From: Streptomyces albidochromogenes
Lineage (GTDB): Bacteria > Actinomycetota > Actinomycetes > Streptomycetales > Streptomycetaceae
Length of the DNA: 41,250 nt
Assembly (NCBI RefSeq): GCF_005981925.1
Contig: NZ_VBVX01000018.1
Location: forward strand, 1-41,250
Direction of reading: 5' to 3'
In this document: positions 23,092-32,137 of the stretch, piece after piece
Layout: every line of letters begins with the position of its first letter
How positions within the stretch are numbered: the stretch's first letter is position 1
Made by a program: the position numbers and the translations under genes
The notes under the pieces: model-generated
Database searches by the model: none
The model's input: only the letters and a program-made list of their open reading frames with translations
What the model was told of the DNA's origin: nothing

Positions 23092-23218
23092 GGGTGGGCC
23101 CCCTGGAGAGCGTGCCGGGCAATGAGGCAGGTGGAAGCAGCGCGTGCTGCGGGGTGGGACGGGCGCACTCCGGCAGCCGCGGGATCGGGCCACGAAGCGT
23201 GCTGAAGGGGAGAGTAGG

Positions 23219-23288
23219 TGACACGTGTCATCTCGGGAAGGGGTGCGGCAGGGCGCGACTGTTTCGTGACCCGGGATGTGACACGTGA
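23219..23288. promoter_or_regulatory. Paired TGACACGTG operator sites upstream of the MFS gene
   Basis: A perfect 12-base palindrome TGACACGTGTCA occupies 23219-23230. A second site with the same nine bases, TGACACGTGA, begins at 23279, exactly 60 bases further. The spacing is compatible with a regulator bound at two same-face sites. The gene for it is not evident in the window. Confidence 0.6.
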
Positions 23289-23582
23289 GCCAGCCGGGAC
23301 ATGCTCCGGTTACGTGAACCGCGCGCCCCGAGGCGTGCGTTGAAAGGTTGAACGCGACGCGGGCCGCGCCCGGGTACCTGCGCGGCGCGCGGCGACGGGA
23401 GCCCGCGCCACGGCGCGCCCCCACAACGGACCGCGCCCGCCACGACTGTCGATCGTGACGGGCGGGGGGGGGTGACTCCTGCCGGGTACTGCGTGAGCAC
23501 GGCCACGGCGTTGGGGGATCGTGGGCCGACTGCTCGTCCTCAGGACCCTTCAGTGCCTCGGCTGCGCATGCCGCACAGCCGG

Positions 23583-23620
23583 GAAGCGGGGCGGCCGGGG
23601 CCAGGAGGCCGCCCCGCTTC
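23583..23620 (-). terminator. rox terminator hairpin
   Basis: Perfect 14-base arms GAAGCGGGGCGGCC / GGCCGCCCCGCTTC around a 10-base loop, starting about 60 bases after the rox stop codon. Confidence 0.8.
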
Positions 23621-23678
23621 GAGGGTGGGGTTCGGCGGCGGACCGCGCCGCACCGCCCTGCGAGCCGTTCCCGCGCGC

Positions 23679-25424
<1,746 letters not shown>

Positions 25425-25588
25425 TCACCCGCGCGGCCCCGTCACCCGCGTCGTACACCGAGCGCGTGCCGGACGGAAGCCGCCGTCGTGCCGAGCAGGG
25501 AAGCGCCCGCGCCAAGGCGGTGGCCCGGTGGTGCGGTTGCCCGGCAGTGGCACCGGTGCACGCGGTGGCGCGGAGGAGGGGGAGCGGG

Positions 25589-26548
25589 TCAGACGGCCAC
25601 GACGACCTTTCCGTGCACGTGCCCGGACTGGCTCAACGCGAAAGCGTCCGCGAGCTCCTCCAAAGGGAAGACACGGGCCACCGGCACCGTCAGCTTCCCC
25701 GCGTCGGCCAGAGATCCGAGCTCGGCCAGGTCGTCGCCGTTCGGCCGAACCCACATCCACTGCCCGCCGGCTCCGACGACGGAGGGGTCCGCGATCGACG
25801 CGTGCCGGCCGCCTTCGCGCAGGACGGCCAGCGTCGTGTCCAGGACGCCGCCGACGAAGTCCGCGACGACGTCGACCCCCTCCGGTGCGAGCTTCCGGAC
25901 GCGCTCGACGACTCCCTCGCCGTACGCCGTGGGCTCCGCGCCGAGCTCGCGGAGCCGGTCGTGGTTGGCGGGGGAGGCGGTGCCGATGACCCTGGCGCCG
26001 AGCGCGCGGGCAATCTGCACGCCCAGCGAACCCACTCCGCCGGCGGCCCCGTGGACGAGTACGGTGTCGCCCGGACCGGTGCCCAGGCGCTTGAGCACCT
26101 GGTACGCCGTGAGACCCACCAGCGGCAGGCCCGCCGCCTGGTCCCAGGTCAGCGACGCGGGCCTACGGGCGAGGGCCCGCACCGGGACGGTGACGAACTC
26201 GGCGAAGGTGCCCCCGTGCACGTAGTCCTTGCGCGCGTACGCGACGACCTCGTCGCCCACCGCGAACTCGGGCACGTCGATACCCACGTGTTCGACGACC
26301 CCGGCGACGTCCCAGCCGGGGATCACCGGGAAGACCGTGTCCATCAGGCCCTCCAGCCCTCCGGCCATGATCTTCCAGTCGACCGGGTTGACCGCCGCGC
26401 GCCGTACGCGCACGAGGACCTCTCCGGGGCCGAACCTGGGTCGCGGCTGCCGGGTCTCCGAGAGCACTTCCGGACCCCCGAAGGCCGAGTACGTCATCGC
26501 CCGCATGTCACGTCCGCCGTCGGGGCCGGCAGCGTCCTCGCGTCCCAT
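25589..26548 (-). CDS. Zinc-free MDR-family NADP-dependent oxidoreductase (quinone-reductase-like)
   Basis: A 319-residue medium-chain reductase. The catalytic domain starts MTYSAFGGPEVL and has VLVRVRRAAVNPVDWKIM, then VIPGWDVAGVVEHVG; the nucleotide domain has VLVHGAAGGVGSLGVQIAR (the Ala-rich GxGxxG of quinone reductases), ending QSGHVHGKVVV. Zinc ligands of alcohol dehydrogenases are absent. Such enzymes reduce quinones or enones with NADPH. ATG 26548 has AAGG seven bases upstream; ATG 26506 is an alternative closer to family starts. It precedes rox on the same strand, with 482 bases between, so separate promoters are likely. Confidence 0.87.
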   Translation of the reverse strand: MGREDAAGPDGGRDMRAMTYSAFGGPEVLSETRQPRPRFGPGEVLVRVRRAAVNPVDWKIMAGGLEGLMDTVFPVIPGWDVAGVVEHVGIDVPEFAVGDEVVAYARKDYVHGGTFAEFVTVPVRALARRPASLTWDQAAGLPLVGLTAYQVLKRLGTGPGDTVLVHGAAGGVGSLGVQIARALGARVIGTASPANHDRLRELGAEPTAYGEGVVERVRKLAPEGVDVVADFVGGVLDTTLAVLREGGRHASIADPSVVGAGGQWMWVRPNGDDLAELGSLADAGKLTVPVARVFPLEELADAFALSQSGHVHGKVVVAV

Positions 26549-26804
26549 GATGCGCCCTTCCTCCGTGGTTCCCGGGTCGCGCCCGGCTGATCGCTTGTCT
26601 ATGGGTTGCCGGGGAGGGCGGGTGCGAAACCGGCAGCGGCGAACACAGGCGTTCCACGCCGCACGGCAGCCCATCGGCGCCGCCGCCTCGTGCGTCGTCC
26701 GCTCCGCCCGCAACCCCGGCTCGTGGGGCACGGAATCCTTTTGGCCGCCCGGCGCCTCTTATCACCGTGTCGGCAGAACGCCGGGACGTGAAATGGAGGT
26801 TGCC

Positions 26805-26897
26805 GTGATCGTCACCATCGCCGTCGCCGTCGGAGCCGTGCTGCTCTGCGCCTGTGGCCACGTCGCACTGCGCAGAAGGGGCCGCGCCCGTGGCTGA
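26805..26897 (+). CDS. Tiny membrane peptide, 30 aa, upstream of sigma factor
   Basis: The GTG at 26805 has GGAGG five bases upstream (26795-26799), an almost ideal site. The peptide is a single hydrophobic helix (VTIAVAVGAVLLCACGHV) ending in ALRRRGRARG, so a basic cytosolic tail. It contains two Cys in the helix. An ATG at 26793 would extend it by four residues but overlays the ribosome binding site. Its stop overlaps the sigma factor start by eight bases, so translation is coupled. A role in membrane tethering or sensing for the sigma factor is possible but unproven. Confidence 0.6.
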   Translation: MIVTIAVAVGAVLLCACGHVALRRRGRARG

Positions 26898-27462
26898 GTC
26901 GTCCTGGCCCGGTGAACTGCTGGTCGTCGCCGCGCAGCGCGGTGATGTGGACGCGATCACCGCGCTGGTGTCGGGTTCGCATCCGAACGTGCGGCGGTTC
27001 GCCCGCTCCCTCTGCGCCACCCCCGAGGACGCCGAGGACGCGGCGCAGGAAGCACTGATCATCCTCTACCGGAAGATCGGGACGCTGCGGGCGTCCGGCG
27101 CTCTCGCGTCGTGGATGTTCCGCATCGTCCGCAACGAGTGCCTGCGGCGCGCACGGACGACGGCGCGGGACCGCACACCGCCTCGGGACGACTTCGTGCC
27201 GTCGGCCGAGGAGGAGGTTCTGCAGCGCCTGGAGGCGGGCAGGGTGGCGGCGGCGGTCGCCGCCCTGCCCGCCGACCAGCGCCGCGTGCTGATCATGCGC
27301 GACATCCAGGGCCTCAGCGGACGGATGGTCGCCGACGCCCTGGGACTGAGTACGGCCGCGATGAAGTCGCGTCTGCACCGGGCCCGCGCCGCCGTCCGCC
27401 ACCTGCTCGGTGCCGAACCCGACCCGACTGCCGAAGGGAACGCCGATGGCGACGAAAGCTGA
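26890..27462 (+). CDS. ECF-family RNA polymerase sigma factor
   Basis: A 190-residue extracytoplasmic-function sigma factor. Region 2 is FARSLCATPEDAEDAAQEALIILYRKI then LASWMFRIVRNECLRR; region 4 is EEVLQRLEAGRVAAAVAALPADQRRVLIMRDIQGLS with the helix-turn-helix MVADALGLSTAAMKSRLHRARAAVRH. The C-terminus is short and Asp/Glu-rich. GTG 26890 overlaps the upstream peptide's stop and has AAGGGG about nine bases upstream. Its end overlaps the next gene by 17 bases. No classical anti-sigma factor with a zinc HxxxCxxC domain is seen; the neighbouring Cys-motif membrane protein is the candidate partner. Confidence 0.9.
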   Translation: MAESSWPGELLVVAAQRGDVDAITALVSGSHPNVRRFARSLCATPEDAEDAAQEALIILYRKIGTLRASGALASWMFRIVRNECLRRARTTARDRTPPRDDFVPSAEEEVLQRLEAGRVAAAVAALPADQRRVLIMRDIQGLSGRMVADALGLSTAAMKSRLHRARAAVRHLLGAEPDPTAEGNADGDES

Positions 27463-27796
27463 GAGCCCCGACTTCGCGAGCGCGTCCCTGCGCGGACATC
27501 TCGCCCGGGGCGTGGTGGGGTTCGGCGGGCTGATCGGTTCCGTGGCGCTGATTCCGGTGGTCGGACCGGTCAGCCTGCTGCTCCTCCCCGTCGGCGCGAT
27601 GGCGCTGCGCGGGTGCCCGATGTGCTGGACGATCGGACTGGTGCAGACCGTTTCGAGGGGACGGCTGCGGCGCTCCTGCGAGGAGGGGCGGTGCGTGCTG
27701 ACGGCGGCCGGTCACGAGGGGCACACGGGCGAGCCGGCCGCCCGCCGGATGCGGGGAGCGGCCGAGCGGGTCACCCGGCCCGAGCGGTTCACCTGA
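27446..27796 (+). CDS. Small membrane protein with Cys motif (DUF2892-like), sigma factor partner
   Basis: A 116-residue protein. Two close hydrophobic segments (GVVGFGGLIGSVALIPVVG, then VSLLLLPVGAMALRG) lead to GCPMCWTIGLVQT and SCEEGRCVLT. The last part gives four cysteines in two pairs, of the kind that could bind metal or sense redox state; the GCP-x-x-W-xx-GL pattern recalls DUF2892 proteins. ATG 27446 lies within the sigma gene (17-base overlap) with AAGGGA six bases upstream. Co-production and the paired cysteines make it the likely regulator or effector of the sigma factor, but this is inference. Confidence 0.72.
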   Translation: MATKAESPDFASASLRGHLARGVVGFGGLIGSVALIPVVGPVSLLLLPVGAMALRGCPMCWTIGLVQTVSRGRLRRSCEEGRCVLTAAGHEGHTGEPAARRMRGAAERVTRPERFT

Positions 27797-27851
27797 GCGA
27801 ATGGTGTGGTCCGGCGGTGTACGGGCGGGGTTGCCGGGCAGCCGTGCAAGC

Positions 27852-28457
27852 ATGCGAGCTCTCCTGATCAATTGCACTCTCAAGCCGTCCCCGCAGCCGT
27901 CGAACACCGAGGCCCTGGCCCAGGTGGTCACCGCCGAACTCGTGTCACGGGGGGTGAGCGTGGAGTCGGTACGGGCGGTGGACCTCAACCTGCTGCCCGG
28001 AGTGAAGTCCGACATGGGCGAGGGCGACGACTGGCCGCGCGTCCACGCGCAGCTGCTGAACTCCGAGATCCTCGTCATCGCGTCCCCGACCTGGCTCGGC
28101 CGGCCGTCCTCGGTCGCGCAGCGGGTGCTGGAGCGGATGGACGCCATGCTCTCCGAGACCGACGACGACGGCCGGCCGGTCGCGTACAACCGGGTCGCCG
28201 GCGTCGTGGTGACCGGGAACGAGGACGGCGCCCACCACGTCATCAGCGAGATCGGCGGAGCCCTCGGCGACATCGGCTACACCATCCCCGGCCAGGCGTG
28301 GACGTACTGGCACCTCGGCCCGGGCGCCGGCCCGGACTACCTCGACGACGAACGCGGACACGACTGGGCCCACAGGACCGGCCGGGCCATGGCCGCCAAC
28401 CTGCACACCACCGCCCAGGCGCTCGCCGCGCACCCCTTGCAGGCTCCGCCGTCCTGA
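27852..28457 (+). CDS. NAD(P)H-dependent FMN reductase / flavodoxin-fold protein
   Basis: A 201-residue flavodoxin-like fold: MRALLINCTLKPSPQPSNTE with the phosphate-binding loop, LLNSEILVIASPTWLGRPSS with the isoalloxazine loop, VAGVVVTGNEDGAHHVISEI, and a C-terminal helix. It matches NADPH-dependent FMN reductases (SsuE/ArsH-like fold) found widely in Streptomyces. The ATG at 27852 lacks a clear ribosome binding site. It begins 55 bases after the Cys-motif membrane protein and may be part of the sigma factor transcript, fitting a redox theme; this is inference. Confidence 0.85.
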   Translation: MRALLINCTLKPSPQPSNTEALAQVVTAELVSRGVSVESVRAVDLNLLPGVKSDMGEGDDWPRVHAQLLNSEILVIASPTWLGRPSSVAQRVLERMDAMLSETDDDGRPVAYNRVAGVVVTGNEDGAHHVISEIGGALGDIGYTIPGQAWTYWHLGPGAGPDYLDDERGHDWAHRTGRAMAANLHTTAQALAAHPLQAPPS

Positions 28458-28568
28458 CCCGGCCGGCCGGCACCCGCCCGGACCGCCCCGCCGCGCCGCG
28501 AGGCCGTCGGGGGCGGCCGCGGGCATCCGCCGCGCTCCGGGCGGGTGACGTGCGGACCGTCGGCGTGT

Positions 28569-28606
28569 CACCGGTCCGGTGGGCCGGCAGCGGGTGACGC
28601 GTCACC
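28569..28606. promoter_or_regulatory. Two palindromes upstream of the phospholipase D family gene
   Basis: CACCGG-T-CCGGTG at 28569-28581 and the 14-base perfect palindrome GGTGACGCGTCACC at 28593-28606 lie about 130-170 bases before the next gene. They could be operators or a terminator for the FMN reductase. Both contain GTCACC or CACCGG half-sites. Confidence 0.4.
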
Positions 28607-28738
28607 GGGACGCCCCCAGGAGCTGCTGAAGACCGTCCGGGCCGCGGGAGCCGCCCGGGCCGGGTGAGCGGGCACGAACCGGGTACCCGCACCGCGTGCA
28701 GGCGTACGACAGCCCCGTACGGACGGAGGGCCCATGCC

Positions 28739-30355
28739 GTGGAACGCACCGACTGGCTCCTGACGGCCGGCGAGCGCGGCAATTCCGCGACCCGCCTGGA
28801 CAGCCGCAGACCGGACCGCGTGGCCTGGTCGGACGGCAACGACGCCCGCCCCCTGGTCCACGGTGCGACGTACTTCGCGGAGCTCCTCGCGGGGATCCGC
28901 GCACAGCGCGTCGGTGACCTCCTGCTGTTCACCGACTGGCGCGGCGACCCCGACCAGCGCCTCGACGGCCCGGGCACCGAAGTCGGCGCCGTCCTGAGCG
29001 AGGCGGCGCAGCGCGGCGTGATCGTCAAAGGGCTGGTGTGGCGCTCCCACCTGGACCGGCTCCAGTACAGCGAGACCGAGAACCGCCATCTCGGCGAGGA
29101 GATCGAAGCGGGTGGCGGTGAGTGCCTGCTCGACATGCGGGTGCGCCCGGGCGGCTCCCACCATCAGAAGCTCGTCGTACTCCGGCATCCCGGCCGCCCC
29201 GAGCTCGACGTGGTGTACGTCGGCGGGACCGACCTGTGCCACAACCGCAACGACGACGCCGCCCACCGTGGTGACCCGCAGGCGCAGCCCATCTCTGCCG
29301 CGTACGGACCGCGACCGCCGTGGCACGACATCCAGCTGGCCCTGCGCGGTCCCGTCGTCGGTGACATCGAGGCGTGCTTCCGCGAACGGTGGGACGACCC
29401 GGCACCGCTCAGCCGCAGCCCCCTGACCCGTCTGCGGGAGCGGATGCACCGGGAGGACACCGAAGCCGACACGCTGCCGCCCCAGCTGCCCGATCCCGGG
29501 CCGCGCGGCAGGCACACCGTCCAAGTGCTGCGGACGTACCCCAACCGCCTGCTGCGGGGCTACGACTTCGCTCCCGACGGTGAGCGCAGCATCGCGCGCG
29601 GGTACCTCAAGGCGCTGCGGCGTGCTCGTGCGCTCATCTACCTGGAGGACCAGTACCTGTGGTCTCCGCATGTGGTGAAGTTCTTCGCCGAGGCGCTGGC
29701 CGCGAACCCCGGCCTGCGTCTCGTCGCGGTCATCCCCACCGTCCCCGAGCAGGACGGCCGGATCAGCCTGCCGATGAACCTGGTCGGCCGGATCACGGCC
29801 CTGGAGAAGCTGCGTCGCGGGGGCAAGGGGCGCGTGGCGGTGTACGGGCTGGAGAACCATGCCGGGACACCGGTGTACGTGCACGCGAAGGTGTGCGTGA
29901 TCGACGACGTGTGGGCCTCCGTGGGGTCCGACAACATCAACCTCCGCTCCTGGACGCACGACTCGGAACTCGACTGCGCCGTCCTGGACGAGAGCACCGA
30001 CCCGCGTGAGCCGCGTGATCCCGGCGGCCTCGGTGACGGTGCGCGCACCTTCGCGAGGAACCTGCGGCTGGAACTCTCGCGCGAGCACCTGGACCAGGAG
30101 GAACCCGAGGCGCCGGACGCGCCGGACGCCCTGTGCGACCCGGTGGGCGCCTACGACGCCTTCGCGGCGAGCGCGGCCGCCCTGGACGCCTGGCACGACG
30201 GCGGCTGCCGGGGGCCACGGCCGCCCGGACGTCTGCGTACGTACCGTCCGCCGGACCTCTCCCACCCGGAGAAGGCGCTCGCCATGCCGCTGTACCGGAT
30301 CCTCGTCGACCCCGACGGCAGGCCCTTCAGCCGCCGCCGTGACAACACGTTCTGA
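28739..30355 (+). CDS. Phospholipase D family protein
   Basis: A 538-residue PLD-superfamily protein with two half-domains. The first catalytic motif is GGSHHQKLVVLRHP, with HxK but Arg in place of the expected Asp; YVGGTDL follows as usual. The second is VYVHAKVCVIDDVWASVGSDNIN, a complete HxKxxxxD. Such enzymes hydrolyse or transfer phosphodiester bonds in lipids, and the YLEDQYLW, YVHAKVCVID and SDNINLRSW pattern matches phosphatidyltransferase-type PLDs. GTG 28739 has GGAGGG eight bases upstream. No signal peptide, so cytosolic or membrane-peripheral. The missing Asp in the first motif is notable, though some eukaryotic-type PLDs tolerate it. Confidence 0.85.
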   Translation: MERTDWLLTAGERGNSATRLDSRRPDRVAWSDGNDARPLVHGATYFAELLAGIRAQRVGDLLLFTDWRGDPDQRLDGPGTEVGAVLSEAAQRGVIVKGLVWRSHLDRLQYSETENRHLGEEIEAGGGECLLDMRVRPGGSHHQKLVVLRHPGRPELDVVYVGGTDLCHNRNDDAAHRGDPQAQPISAAYGPRPPWHDIQLALRGPVVGDIEACFRERWDDPAPLSRSPLTRLRERMHREDTEADTLPPQLPDPGPRGRHTVQVLRTYPNRLLRGYDFAPDGERSIARGYLKALRRARALIYLEDQYLWSPHVVKFFAEALAANPGLRLVAVIPTVPEQDGRISLPMNLVGRITALEKLRRGGKGRVAVYGLENHAGTPVYVHAKVCVIDDVWASVGSDNINLRSWTHDSELDCAVLDESTDPREPRDPGGLGDGARTFARNLRLELSREHLDQEEPEAPDAPDALCDPVGAYDAFAASAAALDAWHDGGCRGPRPPGRLRTYRPPDLSHPEKALAMPLYRILVDPDGRPFSRRRDNTF

Positions 30356-30536
30356 GGAGCGGCGTTCCCGGGCCCGGACCGGAAGCCGTCCGGCACGGCG
30401 CCACCGGCGATCTCCCGTGCCGGCCGGCCGTGGAGGAGCAGTCCGGCACGTCGTACTGTCGGCGCACGGGCTCCCCGGCCCCACCCGCCGCGCGCCTTGG
30501 GCGCGGCCGGTCGCCGACGCACGGAAGGAAGGCCGC

Positions 30537-31058
30537 GTGACCGAGGAGAACCCCGCCGGCGATCACCCGGGCGGGGACGAGCACCAGCGTTTCGCCCGCT
30601 ACCTCCGGGAGCTCGCCGAGGGGGCGGCCGAGGACGAAACGGCCCTGGTGGCGGCCGTCCTGCGCGACCCGGACGAGACGATGGCCGTGTCAGCGGTGGT
30701 CCGCCACATCGACCGGCGGGCCAACGGTCTGCTGTCCGGTCCGCGGTTCGAGGACTGGGCCCGGGGCCTGGCCGCGGTGATCGGTGATCGCGAGTTCCCC
30801 GTACGACGCCTGCGCGAATGGGCGCTGCTGCGGGCGATCGTCAGGGGCGAGCCGTGGACGGCCGAAGAAGTCGCCGCCGCCTCCGACTGGTTCCAGCGCG
30901 AGGCGGCCGGGACCGTCACCTCGCCCGAAGCCCTCGCCCACCTCGCCCGGGCGGGCCGGACGCGACGCGTCCGTGCCGCCGCCGCCCATCGGCTGCGCGG
31001 CCACCGCGGCGAGGTCGGGCGCGACGTCCCACGGAGCGGGGCGCCCGGCAGGCGCTGA
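30537..31058 (+). CDS. Hypothetical protein, 173 aa, helical
   Basis: A soluble helical protein starting TEENPAGDHPGGDEHQRFARY, with repeated helix-turn-helix units such as AVVRHIDRRANGLLSG, REWALLRAIVRGEP and PEALAHLARAGRTRRVR, suggesting short HEAT-like repeats. No membrane helix, signal or catalytic motif. GTG 30537 has AAGGAAGG four bases upstream, a strong site. It stands between the PLD gene and a convergent exporter gene. I do not recognise a family; similar proteins occur in Streptomyces with no known role. Confidence 0.6.
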   Translation: MTEENPAGDHPGGDEHQRFARYLRELAEGAAEDETALVAAVLRDPDETMAVSAVVRHIDRRANGLLSGPRFEDWARGLAAVIGDREFPVRRLREWALLRAIVRGEPWTAEEVAAASDWFQREAAGTVTSPEALAHLARAGRTRRVRAAAAHRLRGHRGEVGRDVPRSGAPGRR

Positions 31059-31061
31059 GCG

Positions 31062-31085
31062 GGCCGCCGCTCCTCGCCGGCGGCC
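31062..31085. terminator. Hairpin terminator between convergent genes
   Basis: Eight-base arms GGCCGCCG / CGGCGGCC around an eight-base loop, right after the stop of the 173-residue protein and before the EamA gene end. Confidence 0.55.
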
Positions 31086-31105
31086 GGCGGTCGCCGAGGC
31101 GGCCG

Positions 31106-32053
31106 CTACGGGACGCGCTGGGCGGGGAACGGCGCGCTCAGGCTGTCGTCGCCCGGTCTCTCGGCCGTCTCCGGGGCGCGGGCGCCGGTGCGGGTGGCGC
31201 CGATGCCGGCGATCACGACGCACACGATGCCGAGCGCGGGCAGCACGCCGGGTATCTGGCCGAGCACCAGGAGCCCCGCCAGGAGCGCGATGCCGGGCTC
31301 CAGGCTCATCAGGGTGCCGAACGCGGAGGTGGTCAGGCGGCGCAGGGCGAGGAATTCGAGGATGAACGGCAGGACGACGCTCAGTACGGCCAGTCCGAGC
31401 ATGAGGCCGAGCAGCTTCCACGTCACGTGGACCAGGTCGGACGGCGCGGCGAGGAGCAGGCCGAGGACACCGGCCACGGGCATCGAGAGGGCCAGGCCGC
31501 TCAGGCCGGTGACGCTGTCGCCGACGCGCTGGGTCAGCAGGATGTACCCGGCCCAGCAGGCCGCCGCGGCCAGCGCGTAACCCGCGCCGGCGGCGTCGAT
31601 GCCGCCGGCCCACGGCTCGGTCAGCAGCACCACCCCGACAGCCGCCGCGGCGGTCCAGCGCTTGCGTCCGCCTCCCGACCCGAACAAGGACACCGCCAGC
31701 GGGCCGAGGAACTCCAGCGCGCTGGCGGTGCCGAGCGGCAGTCGCGAGACGGCGAGCATGAAGAACACCATCATCCCGGCGGTCACCGCGCCCAGCACGG
31801 TGCAGGCCAGCAGGTCCCGGCCGGTGAAGTCGCGGGGACGCGGACGCACCAGTACGAGCAGGAGCAGGCCCGCCCAGGCGAGACGGAGGCCGGTCGTGCC
31901 CAGCGCGCCGAGCTGGTCGAGCAGGGTGACCGACAGCGCCAGCCCGAGCTGGATGCTCGACATGGACGCGAGCGTCATGAGGGCGCCGCCCTCGGCACCG
32001 CGCAGGCGCGGACGGACGGCGCCGGAGTTGTTCAGGGAGGTCAGCGGGCTCAT
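31106..32053 (-). CDS. EamA-family (DMT) exporter, RhtA-like
   Basis: A 315-residue membrane protein with ten predicted helices in two EamA repeats. RhtA-like features include LASMSSIQLGLALSVTLLDQ, LRLAWAGLLLLVLVRPRP, RLPLGTASALEFLGPLAVS and, in the second repeat, SAFGTLMSLEPGIALLAGLLVLGQ. Such carriers export amino acids or related metabolites. ATG 32053 is used. It is divergent from the LysR gene with a shared LysR-box; regulators of that kind often control the next-door exporter. The last 25 residues are polar and cytosolic. Substrate unknown. Confidence 0.87.
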   Translation of the reverse strand: MSPLTSLNNSGAVRPRLRGAEGGALMTLASMSSIQLGLALSVTLLDQLGALGTTGLRLAWAGLLLLVLVRPRPRDFTGRDLLACTVLGAVTAGMMVFFMLAVSRLPLGTASALEFLGPLAVSLFGSGGGRKRWTAAAAVGVVLLTEPWAGGIDAAGAGYALAAAACWAGYILLTQRVGDSVTGLSGLALSMPVAGVLGLLLAAPSDLVHVTWKLLGLMLGLAVLSVVLPFILEFLALRRLTTSAFGTLMSLEPGIALLAGLLVLGQIPGVLPALGIVCVVIAGIGATRTGARAPETAERPGDDSLSAPFPAQRVP

Positions 32054-32110
32054 GGGCCCCAGTAGAGGGCCTGGCCATCGTCCGTGTCCACGTGCCGATC
32101 ATGGACACTC

Positions 32111-32129
32111 TGTTCGGGAATCCTGAACA
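32111..32129. promoter_or_regulatory. LysR-type binding site between divergent genes
   Basis: TGTTCGGGAATCCTGAACA is a 19-base inverted repeat with eight of nine base pairs and a T-N11-A core, typical for LysR regulators. It ends nine bases before the LysR start codon and lies 58 bases from the EamA start, so it suits autorepression plus control of the exporter. Confidence 0.7.
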
Positions 32130-32137
32130 ATGGGGGG

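Larger units (their letters stand above)
23092..23678. other. 587-base gap between MFS and rox genes
   Basis: It contains the operator pair for the MFS gene (23219-23288), a run of nine G (23464-23472) and the rox terminator hairpin (23583-23620). The middle, 23290-23580, has no convincing reading frame. No RNA gene is recognisable. Confidence 0.6.

Noticed and set aside
26732..26760. GGAATC followed by TCTTAT as an autoregulated ECF promoter before the sigma factor unit
   Set aside because: Spacing is about 20 bases, too long for a typical ECF promoter, and the -10 is not convincing.
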